Assembly: GCF_000743535.1 (NCBI RefSeq)
Contig: NZ_AVCJ01000002.1
Coordinates: 52,470 to 116,469 of the forward strand
Direction: 5' to 3'
Length of the DNA stretch: 64,000 nt
Source: Arenimonas donghaensis DSM 18148 = HO3-R19
GTDB taxonomy: Bacteria; Pseudomonadota; Gammaproteobacteria; Xanthomonadales; Xanthomonadaceae
Below are positions 48,403 to 57,442 of this stretch, one piece after another. The position numbers were made by a program, and so were the translations under genes. Every line of letters starts with the position of its first letter. The stretch's first letter is position 1. A model generated the notes under the pieces. The model saw only the letters and a list, made by a program, of their open reading frames with translations. It did no database searches and was not told the DNA's origin.

Positions 48403-49128
48403 TCACTCCTGGCGCGGGGCGTCCGGGCTGTCGATCATGCGCGGCGACACGCCCGACTGCTTGCCGACCTTCGCGTCCGGGTGGACGTACAGCTCCACCT
48501 CGTGTTCGAAGACCATCTCACCGCCGACCACCGAGCCGGCGCCGATGACGATGCGCGGCAGGCGCTTGTTCGACGAGGACCACCAGCTCCGGTTGGGCTT
48601 TTCCACCCGCAGCCCGCCGCGCACGGTGGCGGCGTCGAGCGTGATGTCGCCGTTGACGGTGAGTACGTGGCCGGCGACCTCGGCGCGATCGAGGTGGATG
48701 GCGCCGTTGACGTTTTCGACGTCGCCGCCGATCACCACGCCGGCTTCGGTGCGCACGGCGCCGTTGACGATCTCGACGTCGTTGGCGACGCGGGCGTCGC
48801 GGCCGAGCTTCACGGCGCCGTTCACGGCTTCGATCGACCGGGCGCTGGCGCCTTGCCCCAGGCGGATGCTGCCGTTGACGGTCTCGGCGTCACCCACGCT
48901 GGCCCTGTCCTCGATCTTGATGCCGCCATTGACGGTTTCCGCCTGGCGCACGGTGGCGCCCTCGCGGATGGTGATGCCGCCGTTGACGCTGGAAAGCGAA
49001 CCGTAGTCACGGCCCGCTTCAGCGGTGATGCCGCCGAAGACCTTGTCGATGTCCTCGTCGGCGATGGCCGGCGCGGCCGCCAGGGCCAGGGACAGGGAGA
49101 CGACGGCGGCGAGGGGACGAATACGCAT
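48403..49128 (-). CDS. Exported VNG-repeat protein (predicted beta-helix)
   Basis: The 241-residue protein has a signal peptide (PLAAVVSLSLALAAAPAIA) and then about seven tandem repeats of 18-19 residues, each with a core of V-N-G-(G/A/S/D)-(I/V), for example SVNGGITIREGATVRQAE and AVNGAVKLGRDARVAND. This periodicity predicts a small right-handed beta-helix like the bactofilin or polymer-forming folds. The C-terminal 60 residues after RPNRS are different and contain VVGGEMVFEHEVELYVHPD. The function is unknown; it probably lies in the periplasm or at the cell surface. Confidence 0.75.
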   Translation of the reverse strand: MRIRPLAAVVSLSLALAAAPAIADEDIDKVFGGITAEAGRDYGSLSSVNGGITIREGATVRQAETVNGGIKIEDRASVGDAETVNGSIRLGQGASARSIEAVNGAVKLGRDARVANDVEIVNGAVRTEAGVVIGGDVENVNGAIHLDRAEVAGHVLTVNGDITLDAATVRGGLRVEKPNRSWWSSSNKRLPRIVIGAGSVVGGEMVFEHEVELYVHPDAKVGKQSGVSPRMIDSPDAPRQE

Positions 49129-49251
49129 GGTGTGGCTCCTTGGGAATTACCCGTCTGATGCCCGGTGCGGGCCGAGGGTTTAAAGGTCCGACAGGCCCAC
49201 TATCCCTGCCGGGGCTACAATTGGCCCGTGCCACACGTCCCGGAGCCCGCC

Positions 49252-50784
49252 TTGTCCGCCCAGAACCGCCCCACGCCCCTGCTGCTGCTGATCCTGGACG
49301 GCTGGGGCCACCGCGAAGAGCCGACCGACAACGCCCTGGCCCAGGCCCGGCTGCCCAACTGGCGCCGCCTGCTGGCCGATTGTCCGCATACCCTGGTGCA
49401 CACCGAAGGCCGCCACGTCGGCCTGCCGGACGGCCAGATGGGTAACTCCGAAGTCGGCCACATGAACATCGGCGCCGGTCGCATCGTCTACCAGGACCTG
49501 ACCCGCGTGGACGCCGCCATCGAGGACGGCAGCTTCTTCGAAAACCCCGAACTCGTGGCCGCCTGCCGCGCGGCCAAGGCCGCCGGCGGCAGCCTGCACC
49601 TGATGGGCCTGCTGTCGCCGGGCGGCGTGCACAGCCACGAAGACCATCTGTTCGCGATGATCGAACTGGCGCGCCGCGAAGGCGTCGCCGACATCGCGGT
49701 GCACGCCTTCCTCGACGGCCGCGACATGCCGCCGCGCTCGGCCGGGCCCAGCCTCGACCGCCTGCATGCCCTGTGCGACGAAGGCGACGTGCGCGTGGCG
49801 ACCGTCACCGGCCGCTACTACGCCATGGACCGCGACCAGCGCTGGGACCGGGTCGAACGCGCCTGGAAGGCCATCGTCGAGGCCGATGCCGACGACACCG
49901 CGTCCGACGCCGTCACCGCACTGCAGGCCGCCTACGGTCGCGACGAGAACGACGAGTTCGTGTTGCCCACGGTCATCCGCGGCCACCATCCGATGCGCGA
50001 CGGCGACGCGGTGGTGTTCATGAATTTCCGCGCCGACCGCGCCCGCCAGCTGACGTCGGCCTTCGTCGCGCCGGGTTTCGAAGGCTTCGCGCGCCGCCTG
50101 CCGAAGCTGGGCCGGTTCGTCTGCCTCACCGAATACGACGCCAAGCTGCCGGCACCGGTGGCGTTCGGCCCCGAGGACCTGAAGAACACCCTGGGCGAAG
50201 TGCTCGCCGACAACGGCCTGAGCCAGCTGCGCATCGCCGAAACCGAAAAGTATGCCCACGTCACCTTCTTCATGAGCGGCGGCAAGGAAGCCGTGCTCCG
50301 GGGCGAGGATCGCGCGCTCATCCCGTCGCCCAAGGTCGCCACCTACGACCTGCAGCCGGAGATGAGCCTGCCCCAGCTCACCGCCCGTCTCACCGACGAC
50401 ATCCGCGCCCGCAAACACGACGTCATCATCTGCAACGTCGCCAACCCGGACATGGTCGGCCACAGCGGCATCCTGGCCGCCGCGGTGAAGGCCGCCGAAG
50501 CCGTCGACCACGCCTTGGGTGCCATCCGCGCCGCGCTGGCGGAGGTCGGCGGCGAGATGATCGTCACCGCCGACCACGGCAACGTCGAGATGATGCGCGA
50601 CCCCGACACCGGCCAGCCGCACACCTCGCACACCGTCGGCCCGGTGCCCTTCGTCTACTGCGGCCGCAAGGCGACGCTGCGCGCGGGCGGCGCCCTGCGC
50701 GACATCGCCCCGACGATCCTGGCCCTGCTGGACCTGCCGCAGCCGGCCGAGATGACCGGCAAACCGCTGGTGGCGCTGGCTTGA
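49252..50784 (+). CDS. gpmI: 2,3-bisphosphoglycerate-independent phosphoglycerate mutase
   Basis: The 510-residue glycolytic enzyme interconverts 3- and 2-phosphoglycerate using two Mn ions. The N terminus is LLLILDGWGHREEP; the catalytic Ser near residue 65 is in GNSEVGHMNIGAGR; later blocks DGRDMPPRS, TGRYYAMDRD and CNVANPDMVGHSG carry metal ligands. The start is TTG at 49252, chosen because GGAG lies six nt upstream and the length fits the family; a GTG at 49228 is an alternative. envC starts at the stop codon. Confidence 0.95.
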   Translation: MSAQNRPTPLLLLILDGWGHREEPTDNALAQARLPNWRRLLADCPHTLVHTEGRHVGLPDGQMGNSEVGHMNIGAGRIVYQDLTRVDAAIEDGSFFENPELVAACRAAKAAGGSLHLMGLLSPGGVHSHEDHLFAMIELARREGVADIAVHAFLDGRDMPPRSAGPSLDRLHALCDEGDVRVATVTGRYYAMDRDQRWDRVERAWKAIVEADADDTASDAVTALQAAYGRDENDEFVLPTVIRGHHPMRDGDAVVFMNFRADRARQLTSAFVAPGFEGFARRLPKLGRFVCLTEYDAKLPAPVAFGPEDLKNTLGEVLADNGLSQLRIAETEKYAHVTFFMSGGKEAVLRGEDRALIPSPKVATYDLQPEMSLPQLTARLTDDIRARKHDVIICNVANPDMVGHSGILAAAVKAAEAVDHALGAIRAALAEVGGEMIVTADHGNVEMMRDPDTGQPHTSHTVGPVPFVYCGRKATLRAGGALRDIAPTILALLDLPQPAEMTGKPLVALA

Positions 50785-51935
50785 TCCGGCGCATCCTGCT
50801 GGCCACCTGCCTGGCCGCCATGGCCACGACGGCCGCGGCCCAGACGGCCGACCGCGAGCAGAAGGAAGCGGCCGCCGAGCAGCAGCTGCAGCAGCTGCGC
50901 AAGCAGATCAAGACGATCACGGCCGAACAGCGCGACCTGGAAGGCGAGCGCAGCGCCGCCAGCCAGGCGCTGCGCGCCGCCGACGCCCAGGTCGGCGACG
51001 CCGTGCGCGCCCTGCGTCGCACCGAGGCCGGTATCGCCACCACCGAAATCGAGCTGCGTGACCTGCAGGCCGAACAGGCCCGGCTGGAAGCGGGCCTGTC
51101 CGAGCAGCGCGAAGCCCTGGCCGCCCTGGTGCGTTCGGCCTATGCCCTGGGCCGGCACGAACAGCTCAAGCTTCTGCTGGCCCAGGACCGCATGGCCGAC
51201 CTGGCCCGTGTGCTGGCCTACCACCGCTATTTCCAGGCCGACCGCCAGGAGCGCATCGCCGGGCTCATCGAAGAACTCCAGGCCCTGGCCACCGTCGCCC
51301 AGCGCATCCAGGACCAGCGTGACGTCCTGTCCGCCGCCCTGGCCCAGCAGCAGGCCGACCTGGCCGCCCTGGAGTCCCAGCGCGCCGAGCGCGCCAAGGT
51401 GCTGGCCGGCCTGGAGTCGGGCTTCAAGGACCGCGCCGCCCGGCTGGCCGCGCTGGGCCGGGACGAAAAAACGGTGCTCAAGCTGCTTGAACAGCTGCGT
51501 GATGCCGTCGCCGACATTCCCCGCCAAGTGGACGACACCCGGCCCTTCGCCAGCCGCCGGGGCCAGCTCGGCCGCCCCCTGGCCGGCACCGTGCTGGCGG
51601 CCTTCGGCGGCAAACTGCCCGATGGCCGCGGCAGCGACGGCTGGCTGGTTGCCGGCACCGCAGGAGCCGAGGTCCGCGCCGTCGCCCCGGGCCGGGTGGC
51701 GTTCTCGGACTGGCTCAAGGGCTACGGCCTGCTGGTCATCGTCGACCACGGCGACGGCTGGATGAGCCTCTACGCCTTCAACGACGCCCTGCTCAAGGAC
51801 GTCGGCGACTGGGTCCGGGCCGGTGACCCGCTCGCCACCGTCGGCAGCTCCGGCGGCCAGGGCCGCCCGGCCCTGTATTTCGAACTGCGCCGCAGCGGCC
51901 AGCCCCAGGACCCCAAGCCCTGGTTCAGACCCTGA
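50781..51935 (+). CDS. envC: Murein hydrolase activator EnvC
   Basis: The 384-residue protein has a signal peptide from a TTG start (RRILLATCLAAMATTAAAQ), then long coiled coils (about 25-250) with QQLQQLRKQIKTITAEQRDLEGE and a C-terminal LytM (M23-like) domain. The zinc ligands of active LytM peptidases are missing: the usual HxH is replaced in ALYFELRRSG. This is expected for EnvC, which activates amidases at the division septum rather than cutting peptidoglycan. The start overlaps the gpmI stop (TTGA), and ctpA follows: a conserved gpmI-envC-ctpA set. Confidence 0.93.
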   Translation: MIRRILLATCLAAMATTAAAQTADREQKEAAAEQQLQQLRKQIKTITAEQRDLEGERSAASQALRAADAQVGDAVRALRRTEAGIATTEIELRDLQAEQARLEAGLSEQREALAALVRSAYALGRHEQLKLLLAQDRMADLARVLAYHRYFQADRQERIAGLIEELQALATVAQRIQDQRDVLSAALAQQQADLAALESQRAERAKVLAGLESGFKDRAARLAALGRDEKTVLKLLEQLRDAVADIPRQVDDTRPFASRRGQLGRPLAGTVLAAFGGKLPDGRGSDGWLVAGTAGAEVRAVAPGRVAFSDWLKGYGLLVIVDHGDGWMSLYAFNDALLKDVGDWVRAGDPLATVGSSGGQGRPALYFELRRSGQPQDPKPWFRP

Positions 51936-51944
51936 GCGGCCCAT

Positions 51945-51997
51945 TGTGGGAGGGACTTCAGTCCCGAAGGCCCTTCGGGACTGAAGTCCCTCCCACA
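51945..51997. repeat. REP hairpin copy 6
   Basis: A 53-nt palindrome of class 1 with a one-base larger loop (gaaggccc), between envC and ctpA and close to the ctpA start, where it could affect expression. Confidence 0.92.
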
Positions 51998-52024
51998 GCG
52001 CGCCACTGGGCGCATAATCCTCCC

Positions 52025-53308
52025 ATGCGCCAACGACTTGCCTTCACGCTTCTGCTCCTGCCCGCCCTGGCCTTCGCCCAGGAACCGACGCCCGCGCCCA
52101 CCTCCGTGGACGCCACCGACCCGGTCGCGGCCGAAACCCTGCCGGCCGAGGTGCCGCTGGCCGAGATCCGCCGCTACGTGGCCGTCTACAACGCGGTCAA
52201 GGACGCCTACGTCGAACCCGTGGACGACGCGCAGCTGATGAAATCGGCGCTGCGTGGCCTGCTGTCCGACCTCGACCCGCACAGCGCCTACCTGGACAAG
52301 GAAGACGCGCAGGCGCTGATCGACGACACCCAGGGCGAATACATCGGTATCGGCGTGGAAACCGAACGGCGTCCCGACGACACCCTGCGCGTGGTCGCAC
52401 CGATCGACGGCACGCCCGCGCATCGCGCCGGCCTGCGCGCCGGCGACGTCATCATCGCCATCGACGGCGAACCGCTCAGCGGCAACGCCAGCCCGCACAA
52501 CGACCTGCGCGGCGAAGCCGGCGAACCGGTCACCGTCACCATCACCCGGGTCGGTGAAATGGAGCCACGCGACCTGGAGATCGTGCGCGAAGCCATCCGC
52601 GTCGCCTCGGTGACCAGCCGCCTGCTCGAGCCTGGCTACGCCTACCTGCGCATCAGCACCTTCCAGACCGACACCGGCCCGCAGGTGCGCCGCCAGCTGC
52701 GCAAGCTGGTGGACCCGGCCAACGGCCCGATGCGCGGCCTGGTCCTGGACCTGCGCTCGAACCCGGGTGGCCTGCTCAGCGCCGCCGTCGAAGCCGCCGA
52801 CAGCCTGCTCGACGAAGGCCTGATCGTGCGCACCCAGGGCCGCCTGGCGTATTCGAACGCCAGCTTCCACGCCAAGCCCGGCGACCTGCTCGACGGCGCA
52901 CCGGTGATCGTGCTCGTCGACACCGGCACCGCCAGCGCCGCCGAGGTGCTGGCCGGCGCACTTCGCGACCACGGCCGCGCCAGCATCATGGGCGCGCGCA
53001 CCTACGGCAAGGGTTCGGTGCAGACGGTGGTGCCGCTGGACAACGGCGACTCGATCAAGCTCACCACGGCGCGTTATTACACGCCCAGCGGCACGTCCAT
53101 CCAGGCCCGCGGCATCCGCCCGGACATCGTGCTGCGCGGCGAGGCCGCCCGCGGCATGCGCGAACAGGACCTCGCCGGCCACCTGGCGGGCGACAGCGAG
53201 TCCGCGGCCAAGGCCGGCGAGTTGATCGAGGGCGACACCGCCATTGGCCGGGCCCTGGACGCCTTGAAGGCCGGCACGGCCACGGCACGCGCGCGCCGGC
53301 GCTTCTGA
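52025..53308 (+). CDS. Carboxyl-terminal processing protease CtpA (S41)
   Basis: The 427-residue periplasmic protease has a signal peptide (AFTLLLLPALAFAQ), a PDZ domain (about 100-180, with IGIGVETERRPDDTLRVVAPIDGTPAHRAGLRAGDVI) and an S41 catalytic domain. The Ser is in DTGTASAAEVLAGAL (about 302) and the Lys in RTYGKGSVQTV (about 328). It removes C-terminal peptides from envelope substrates. It is downstream of gpmI and envC, from which it is separated by REP copy 6. Confidence 0.95.
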   Translation: MRQRLAFTLLLLPALAFAQEPTPAPTSVDATDPVAAETLPAEVPLAEIRRYVAVYNAVKDAYVEPVDDAQLMKSALRGLLSDLDPHSAYLDKEDAQALIDDTQGEYIGIGVETERRPDDTLRVVAPIDGTPAHRAGLRAGDVIIAIDGEPLSGNASPHNDLRGEAGEPVTVTITRVGEMEPRDLEIVREAIRVASVTSRLLEPGYAYLRISTFQTDTGPQVRRQLRKLVDPANGPMRGLVLDLRSNPGGLLSAAVEAADSLLDEGLIVRTQGRLAYSNASFHAKPGDLLDGAPVIVLVDTGTASAAEVLAGALRDHGRASIMGARTYGKGSVQTVVPLDNGDSIKLTTARYYTPSGTSIQARGIRPDIVLRGEAARGMREQDLAGHLAGDSESAAKAGELIEGDTAIGRALDALKAGTATARARRRF

Positions 53309-53312
53309 GCGC

Positions 53313-53987
53313 TCACGCCGCGCGCGGCGCGGCCACCAGCAGCAGCGACAGCGGCCGGCCGGTGTTCGGATCCATCGGCTCGCGCACGCGTTCCACGCCC
53401 AGCCCCGCCTTGCCCAGGTCGTCGACCCAGCGCGACAGCGTCCGGAAATACCAGGGCATCGACGCCGGGAAGCGACCGGCGCCGAAGGCGGCGAAGGTTT
53501 CGGTGCGCCAGCCGTCCGCGTAATCGCCATCGGCCCCGGCAACCAGGGGGTGCACGGTTTGCAGCACCAGGCGGCCGGTGGCCGAAAGCCGCCGGCGCAA
53601 GCTGGCCAGCAGCGGCAGGATGTCTTCGCCCAGCAGCGCGAAGTTGCAGGCGATGGCGTCGAAGGGGCCGGGCAGCGCGTCGCCGGCCGCCAGCGCGGCG
53701 TAGTCGAGAACTTCGTAGTGGCCATCGCCAGCCTCGCGCGCCGCGTGCACCAGCGACGCCGAGGCGTCCACGCCGGTGCAGCGCACGTCGCGTGCGGCGA
53801 ACTCCCGGCACAGCCATCCTTCGCCGCAGCCCACGTCCAGCAGGGTCGCGGGGGCCAGCGCCGCGATGGCCTCCACGACGGCGGCATTGGTGCCCAGGCG
53901 CCGGCTCTCGATGCCATCCGTGCGCACGACCTCGGCCCAGGCGTCGGCGTTGGCCAACCAGCTGCGGATGATCGCGTCCTCGCCCAT
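53313..53987 (-). CDS. Class I SAM-dependent methyltransferase
   Basis: The 224-residue enzyme has the SAM-binding motif ATLLDVGCGEGWLCREF and CTGVDASASLVHAA near residue 47-80, a TRWV-like motif II (PFDAIACNFALLG), and a C-terminal MPWYFRTLSRWVDDLGKAGLG block similar to the UbiG/SmtA-type methyltransferases. The acceptor is unknown. It is 10 nt after the DUF4262 gene, and convergent with ctpA with four bases between stops. Confidence 0.82.
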   Translation of the reverse strand: MGEDAIIRSWLANADAWAEVVRTDGIESRRLGTNAAVVEAIAALAPATLLDVGCGEGWLCREFAARDVRCTGVDASASLVHAAREAGDGHYEVLDYAALAAGDALPGPFDAIACNFALLGEDILPLLASLRRRLSATGRLVLQTVHPLVAGADGDYADGWRTETFAAFGAGRFPASMPWYFRTLSRWVDDLGKAGLGVERVREPMDPNTGRPLSLLLVAAPRAA

Positions 53988-53997
53988 GGCGTTGGCC

Positions 53998-54462
53998 TCA
54001 GTGCGGCCCGGAAACGTTCTCGAGGATCGGCTGCTGCTGGCGCAGCCAGTCATTGGCCAGCTCGCTCCAGGGCCAGATGCCTTCGACGGTCGGGTAGACA
54101 AGCTGCAGCATCTTGAAACGCGGGCCATCGTGCAGCCAGACGTTGAAGCCGAACAGCGCCTCGTGGTGCGAAGGGTCCACCGGCCGCAGCAAGCAATCGG
54201 TGTCCTTGATGAAACCCTGCAGCACCTGGCCGGCCTCGAAGCGCTCGCCTTCGCGCACGCGCTTGTTGTAGTGGTGCAGCAGGCGGTGCGCCGATGGCGC
54301 CGGCAGGCCGAACACACAGACGTCGGGACTGTCGGAGGTGCGGCCGATGCCCAGGGTGTAGGCGAAGGACGGGTGCGGGCCGTTGCCCTGCACCTGCAGC
54401 ACGTGGCAACCGTACTTTCGGATGTCTTCGACGATGCGTGCCTGGGCTGCCTGGATGTCCAT
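53998..54462 (-). CDS. DUF4262 family protein
   Basis: The 154-residue protein matches the DUF4262 family (PSFAYTLGIGRTSDSPDVCVFGLP, then KMLQLVYPTVEGIWPWSELANDW). Members are usually in the cytosol and have no assigned function, often sitting near accessory or toxin/immunity-type genes. The start at 54462 gives MDIQAAQARI, with the family's first block beginning about 20 residues later. Confidence 0.85.
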   Translation of the reverse strand: MDIQAAQARIVEDIRKYGCHVLQVQGNGPHPSFAYTLGIGRTSDSPDVCVFGLPAPSAHRLLHHYNKRVREGERFEAGQVLQGFIKDTDCLLRPVDPSHHEALFGFNVWLHDGPRFKMLQLVYPTVEGIWPWSELANDWLRQQQPILENVSGPH

Positions 54463-54508
54463 GACCACTGTCCTGCCTGTTCGGGGCGGACAGGGTAGCG
54501 GATGTGGC

Positions 54509-55363
54509 TCAGCGCCGGAAACGCACCACCAGCGCCACGCCACCGACGATCGTCAGCGCCGCCAGCGCCAGCCGCAGCGTCGCCGGCTCGCCCAGCCAGG
54601 CCACGCCGGCCAGCGCCACCAGCAGCGGCACGCACAGCTGCAGCGTGGCGGCCGTACTGGCGCGCAGCGCCGGCAGCGCGGTGTACCAGATCGCGTAACC
54701 CAGGCCGGACGCCAGCGCGCCCGACGCCAGCGCGTAGCCGACGCCGGCGGCGTCCATCCGCGTCGCGTCCCGCATCAGCAGCCAGAAAACGGCGGCGAAG
54801 GGCAGGCAGCGCAGGAAGTTGCCGGCCGTGACCCGCACCGCGTCGCCGGCGCCCTGACCACGCAGCGAGTAGATGCCCCAGGCGATGCCCGCGGCCACCA
54901 TCATCAGCGACGGCCCGGGCGGCGGCGCGGTAAGCCCCGGCAGCAGCAGCCCGGCCAGGCCGGCCAGGGCCAGGCCGAGCCCCAGGCCCTGCCAGGCCGA
55001 AAGCCGTTCGCCCCGCCACAGCCCGCGGCCGATCATCGTCACCTGCACCGCGCCGAACAGCAGCAGGGCGCCGGCGCCGGCTTCGAGCTGCACATAGGCC
55101 AGCGAGAACAGCGCCGCGTAGGCGAACAGGGCCAGTGCCGACAGCCAGTGGCCGCGACCGGAGGCGGCTGGCCGGAACGCAGCCGCCAGCACCCAAAGCA
55201 CCAGCGCCCCCGACGCCAGCCGCAGCGCCGTGAAGCTGGCGGGGTCCATGCCGCCGTCGCGCAGGGCAAGACGGGCCAGCAGCGAATTGCCGGCGAACGC
55301 GAGCAGCGCCAAGCCGACGACGACCGCCAGGCGGGGGCCGCGCAGGGCGGATGGCAGGCTCAT
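54509..55363 (-). CDS. EamA/DMT-family transporter
   Basis: The 284-residue protein has ten hydrophobic segments and two EamA repeats. The first starts MSLPSALRGPRLAVVVGLALLAF and the second PPPGPSLMMVAAGIAWGIYSLRG; the repeat sequences FTALRLASGALVLW and GLGYAIWYTALPALRASTAAT are typical drug/metabolite exporters. The substrate is unknown. Its start overlaps the stop of the upstream membrane protein (ATGA). Confidence 0.9.
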   Translation of the reverse strand: MSLPSALRGPRLAVVVGLALLAFAGNSLLARLALRDGGMDPASFTALRLASGALVLWVLAAAFRPAASGRGHWLSALALFAYAALFSLAYVQLEAGAGALLLFGAVQVTMIGRGLWRGERLSAWQGLGLGLALAGLAGLLLPGLTAPPPGPSLMMVAAGIAWGIYSLRGQGAGDAVRVTAGNFLRCLPFAAVFWLLMRDATRMDAAGVGYALASGALASGLGYAIWYTALPALRASTAATLQLCVPLLVALAGVAWLGEPATLRLALAALTIVGGVALVVRFRR

Positions 55364-55761
55364 CGCTCCGGGCTGGTGCCGGGGCGCCACAGGGCCGGCG
55401 CGACGGCGAAGACCAGCAGTGACGCCAGATAAACGCTGCCCGAGACCGGGTCCCGCGAGGCGACGTACTCGCCCGGCGACTGCTGGCCCAGGCACCAGGC
55501 CAGCAGCAGTTCGGCCGAACCAAGCAGCAGCAGGGCCAGGAGTCCGGCGAGCAAGCGCAAACCACGGGCCAGGTCGCGGTGGCGCCTCGCCAGGCGCCAG
55601 GACGCCCAGGCGATGACCGCCAGCATCACCGGCATTTCCATCAGTTCGGCCGTGCGCACGCCGAAGCGCGGCACCAGGAACGGCAGCCGGACCAGCGCGA
55701 GCGCGAAGCCGGCGGCAAAAACAACGAGGAAGTAGATCAGCCCAGCCCTGGCGATACGCAA
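55360..55761 (-). CDS. Four-helix membrane protein of unknown function
   Basis: The 133-residue protein has four hydrophobic segments and a short Arg-rich loop near residues 54-66 (WRLARRHRDLARGLRLL). No family is recognised. The stop overlaps the EamA start (ATGA), so it is likely co-translated and may act with that transporter. Confidence 0.75.
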   Translation of the reverse strand: MRIARAGLIYFLVVFAAGFALALVRLPFLVPRFGVRTAELMEMPVMLAVIAWASWRLARRHRDLARGLRLLAGLLALLLLGSAELLLAWCLGQQSPGEYVASRDPVSGSVYLASLLVFAVAPALWRPGTSPER

Positions 55762-55811
55762 CCGATGTCCCTCCTCAAGCGCCAGCGCGAAAGCCCGCGT
55801 GGGCGGCCACG

Positions 55812-56231
55812 TTATGACGGCAATCTATCGAAACGGGGCGCCTTCGCCAGGTCGTGATCCCAGGCCGCGCGACTCGCCGTGAAAATATGGCCATCAACGG
55901 CCATGGCGAACTCCGAGTCAAGGCTTCCCGCGGGAACGACGAGGGTTTTTTCCGATGCGTAGGGAAGCGCCGAACCGCAGCGCGAGCAGAAGCACCGCGT
56001 GTGTCGGGTTCCGGGCAGCGTGAAGGCACGCACCTGCGCCTGTCCCGACAGCCAGTGAAGCCGGGCGGTAGACGAGAACAGGTTGGCGGCGTGCGCCGAG
56101 CCGGTGTCCTTACGGCAGTGCGCGCAGTGGCACAGGTAGAAGCGCTCGAACCGGCCTTCGACCTTGAAATGCACTTCACCACAAAGACAGGAGCCGCGGA
56201 CTTCTTCTTGCATACGATCCTCGTTGGTCAT
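55812..56231 (-). CDS. GFA-family zinc protein (CENP-V/formaldehyde-activating type)
   Basis: The 139-residue protein has the Cys pattern of the GFA domain: SCLCGEVHFKV, CHCAHCRKDTGSAHAAN and later CFCSRCGSALP. These bind zinc and are related to glutathione-dependent formaldehyde-activating enzymes, although most members are of unknown function. A second GFA gene lies about 0.5 kb upstream. Confidence 0.88.
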   Translation of the reverse strand: MTNEDRMQEEVRGSCLCGEVHFKVEGRFERFYLCHCAHCRKDTGSAHAANLFSSTARLHWLSGQAQVRAFTLPGTRHTRCFCSRCGSALPYASEKTLVVPAGSLDSEFAMAVDGHIFTASRAAWDHDLAKAPRFDRLPS

Positions 56232-56282
56232 CTTGGCATCTGCTTAGACGCACCTGGCCGCCGGCGGACGCGGGAAAGGCCC

Positions 56283-56696
56283 CTAGCCCAGCGCGGCGTA
56301 CAGGATCGCAGCGCCCAGCGGCAGCGCGACAAGCCCGAACACCCAGGGCCGCCGGGTCATCGGCGCCACCGAGCGCCGCGCGAAGCGCTGGTGCCACCGC
56401 CACGGCAGCAACAGCAGGACCACGCTGGTGACCACCAGCAGCCAGCCAAACATGACGAAGCCGCCGGGAAACACCATCTGCGGACCGAAGCGGATGAACG
56501 CCAGGCCGGCGAGCAGCCGCAACGACATTTCCAGCAGGTGGGCCCGGAGCGAAGCCGCGAACGCGTTCAGGAATCGCGCCGCCTGTACCGGCGCGAAAAA
56601 GGAAACCAGGGCCAGGCCGACCAGGTAGGCGGCGGCGAGCACGACGATGGCCGCGGCCAGCATGTCCAGGAGATCGTTCGTCGGCAAAACGTTCAA
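56283..56696 (-). CDS. Four-helix membrane protein of unknown function
   Basis: The 137-residue protein has about four hydrophobic segments (roughly 12-32, 58-72, 76-97 and 115-136) separated by short Arg-rich loops. It is not recognised. It sits between the two GFA genes on the same strand, with gaps of 51 and 30 nt, implying one transcript. Confidence 0.75.
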   Translation of the reverse strand: MNVLPTNDLLDMLAAAIVVLAAAYLVGLALVSFFAPVQAARFLNAFAASLRAHLLEMSLRLLAGLAFIRFGPQMVFPGGFVMFGWLLVVTSVVLLLLPWRWHQRFARRSVAPMTRRPWVFGLVALPLGAAILYAALG

Positions 56697-56726
56697 TTCC
56701 GTTTCTCCGCCACGTACACCCGGGGC

Positions 56727-57113
56727 CTATTGTTCCGGCACCGGGTCGGCCGGTGCCAGGGATTGGCTGGCGCCATTGCTGGCCCCGACCGGACCGATGG
56801 CGGCCAGGTCCACGCCATGGATGCAGGCCACGTTGAATCCGTATTCGGTGGGAACGCTTCGCCGCTGGTGATGGGTGTAGATGCCGCAAACGCTGCAGAA
56901 ATAATGCTTGGCGATACGGGTGTTCCACTGGTAGAGCGAGAGCTTGTCCTCACCCTTGGTCACGCGCAGGCGGTCCAGCGGCACGCCCGCCATGATCGCG
57001 CCCTTGCGGCTGCAAAGGGAGCAGTTGCACCGGCGCACGTTCTGGTAGCCGTCCTCGAGATCCACCTCGAACTTAACCGCACCGCAGTGGCAGCTTCCGG
57101 TTTCGGTCTTCAT
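56727..57113 (-). CDS. GFA-family zinc protein
   Basis: The 128-residue protein shows the GFA pattern: GSCHCGAVKFEV, RRCNCSLCSRKGAIM, and YFCSVCGIYTHHQRRS. This is a second, divergent member of the same family as the gene at 55812. The C-terminal NGASQSLAPADPVPEQ tail is low-complexity. It follows the small membrane peptide gene by 3 nt. Confidence 0.88.
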   Translation of the reverse strand: MKTETGSCHCGAVKFEVDLEDGYQNVRRCNCSLCSRKGAIMAGVPLDRLRVTKGEDKLSLYQWNTRIAKHYFCSVCGIYTHHQRRSVPTEYGFNVACIHGVDLAAIGPVGASNGASQSLAPADPVPEQ

Positions 57114-57116
57114 GGC

Positions 57117-57278
57117 TCACTGCTCCTCGGAATCGCGTCGGGCCGCACGCACGAACCACATGGTCCTGACCGTGCCTCCGAGCATGAGCATGAAGGTGAT
57201 TGATATCCATAGCTGCAAAGAGGCGTCGGCCAGCGACAAGGCCTCGTACAGGGACGGGTAGATCAGATCGATGGACAT
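57117..57278 (-). CDS. 53-residue membrane peptide
   Basis: This short gene starts ATG at 57276-57278 with an AGGCGG ribosome site 6 nt upstream, and its stop lies 3 nt before the GFA start. The translation begins MSIDLIYPSLYEALSLADAS and contains one hydrophobic segment (about 23-36: LWISITFMLMLGG) followed by a charged tail ending DSEEQ. Spacing and ribosome site argue that it is real and co-expressed with the GFA gene. Function unknown. Confidence 0.65.
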   Translation of the reverse strand: MSIDLIYPSLYEALSLADASLQLWISITFMLMLGGTVRTMWFVRAARRDSEEQ

Positions 57279-57442
57279 GGATCCGCCTCGGGCTGGGGCA
57301 GGGGGCGGCGTGCAGGCTCAAGCGAGTCAGCCGGCAGGCCGCTGGACAACGCCCAACAAGTGCAATTGCCGGGGCTGACGGGGATGGTCCTCGTATTCGA
57401 AGACGCAGGCAATACCTCGCGCGCCCCCAACCGGGGACAAGG

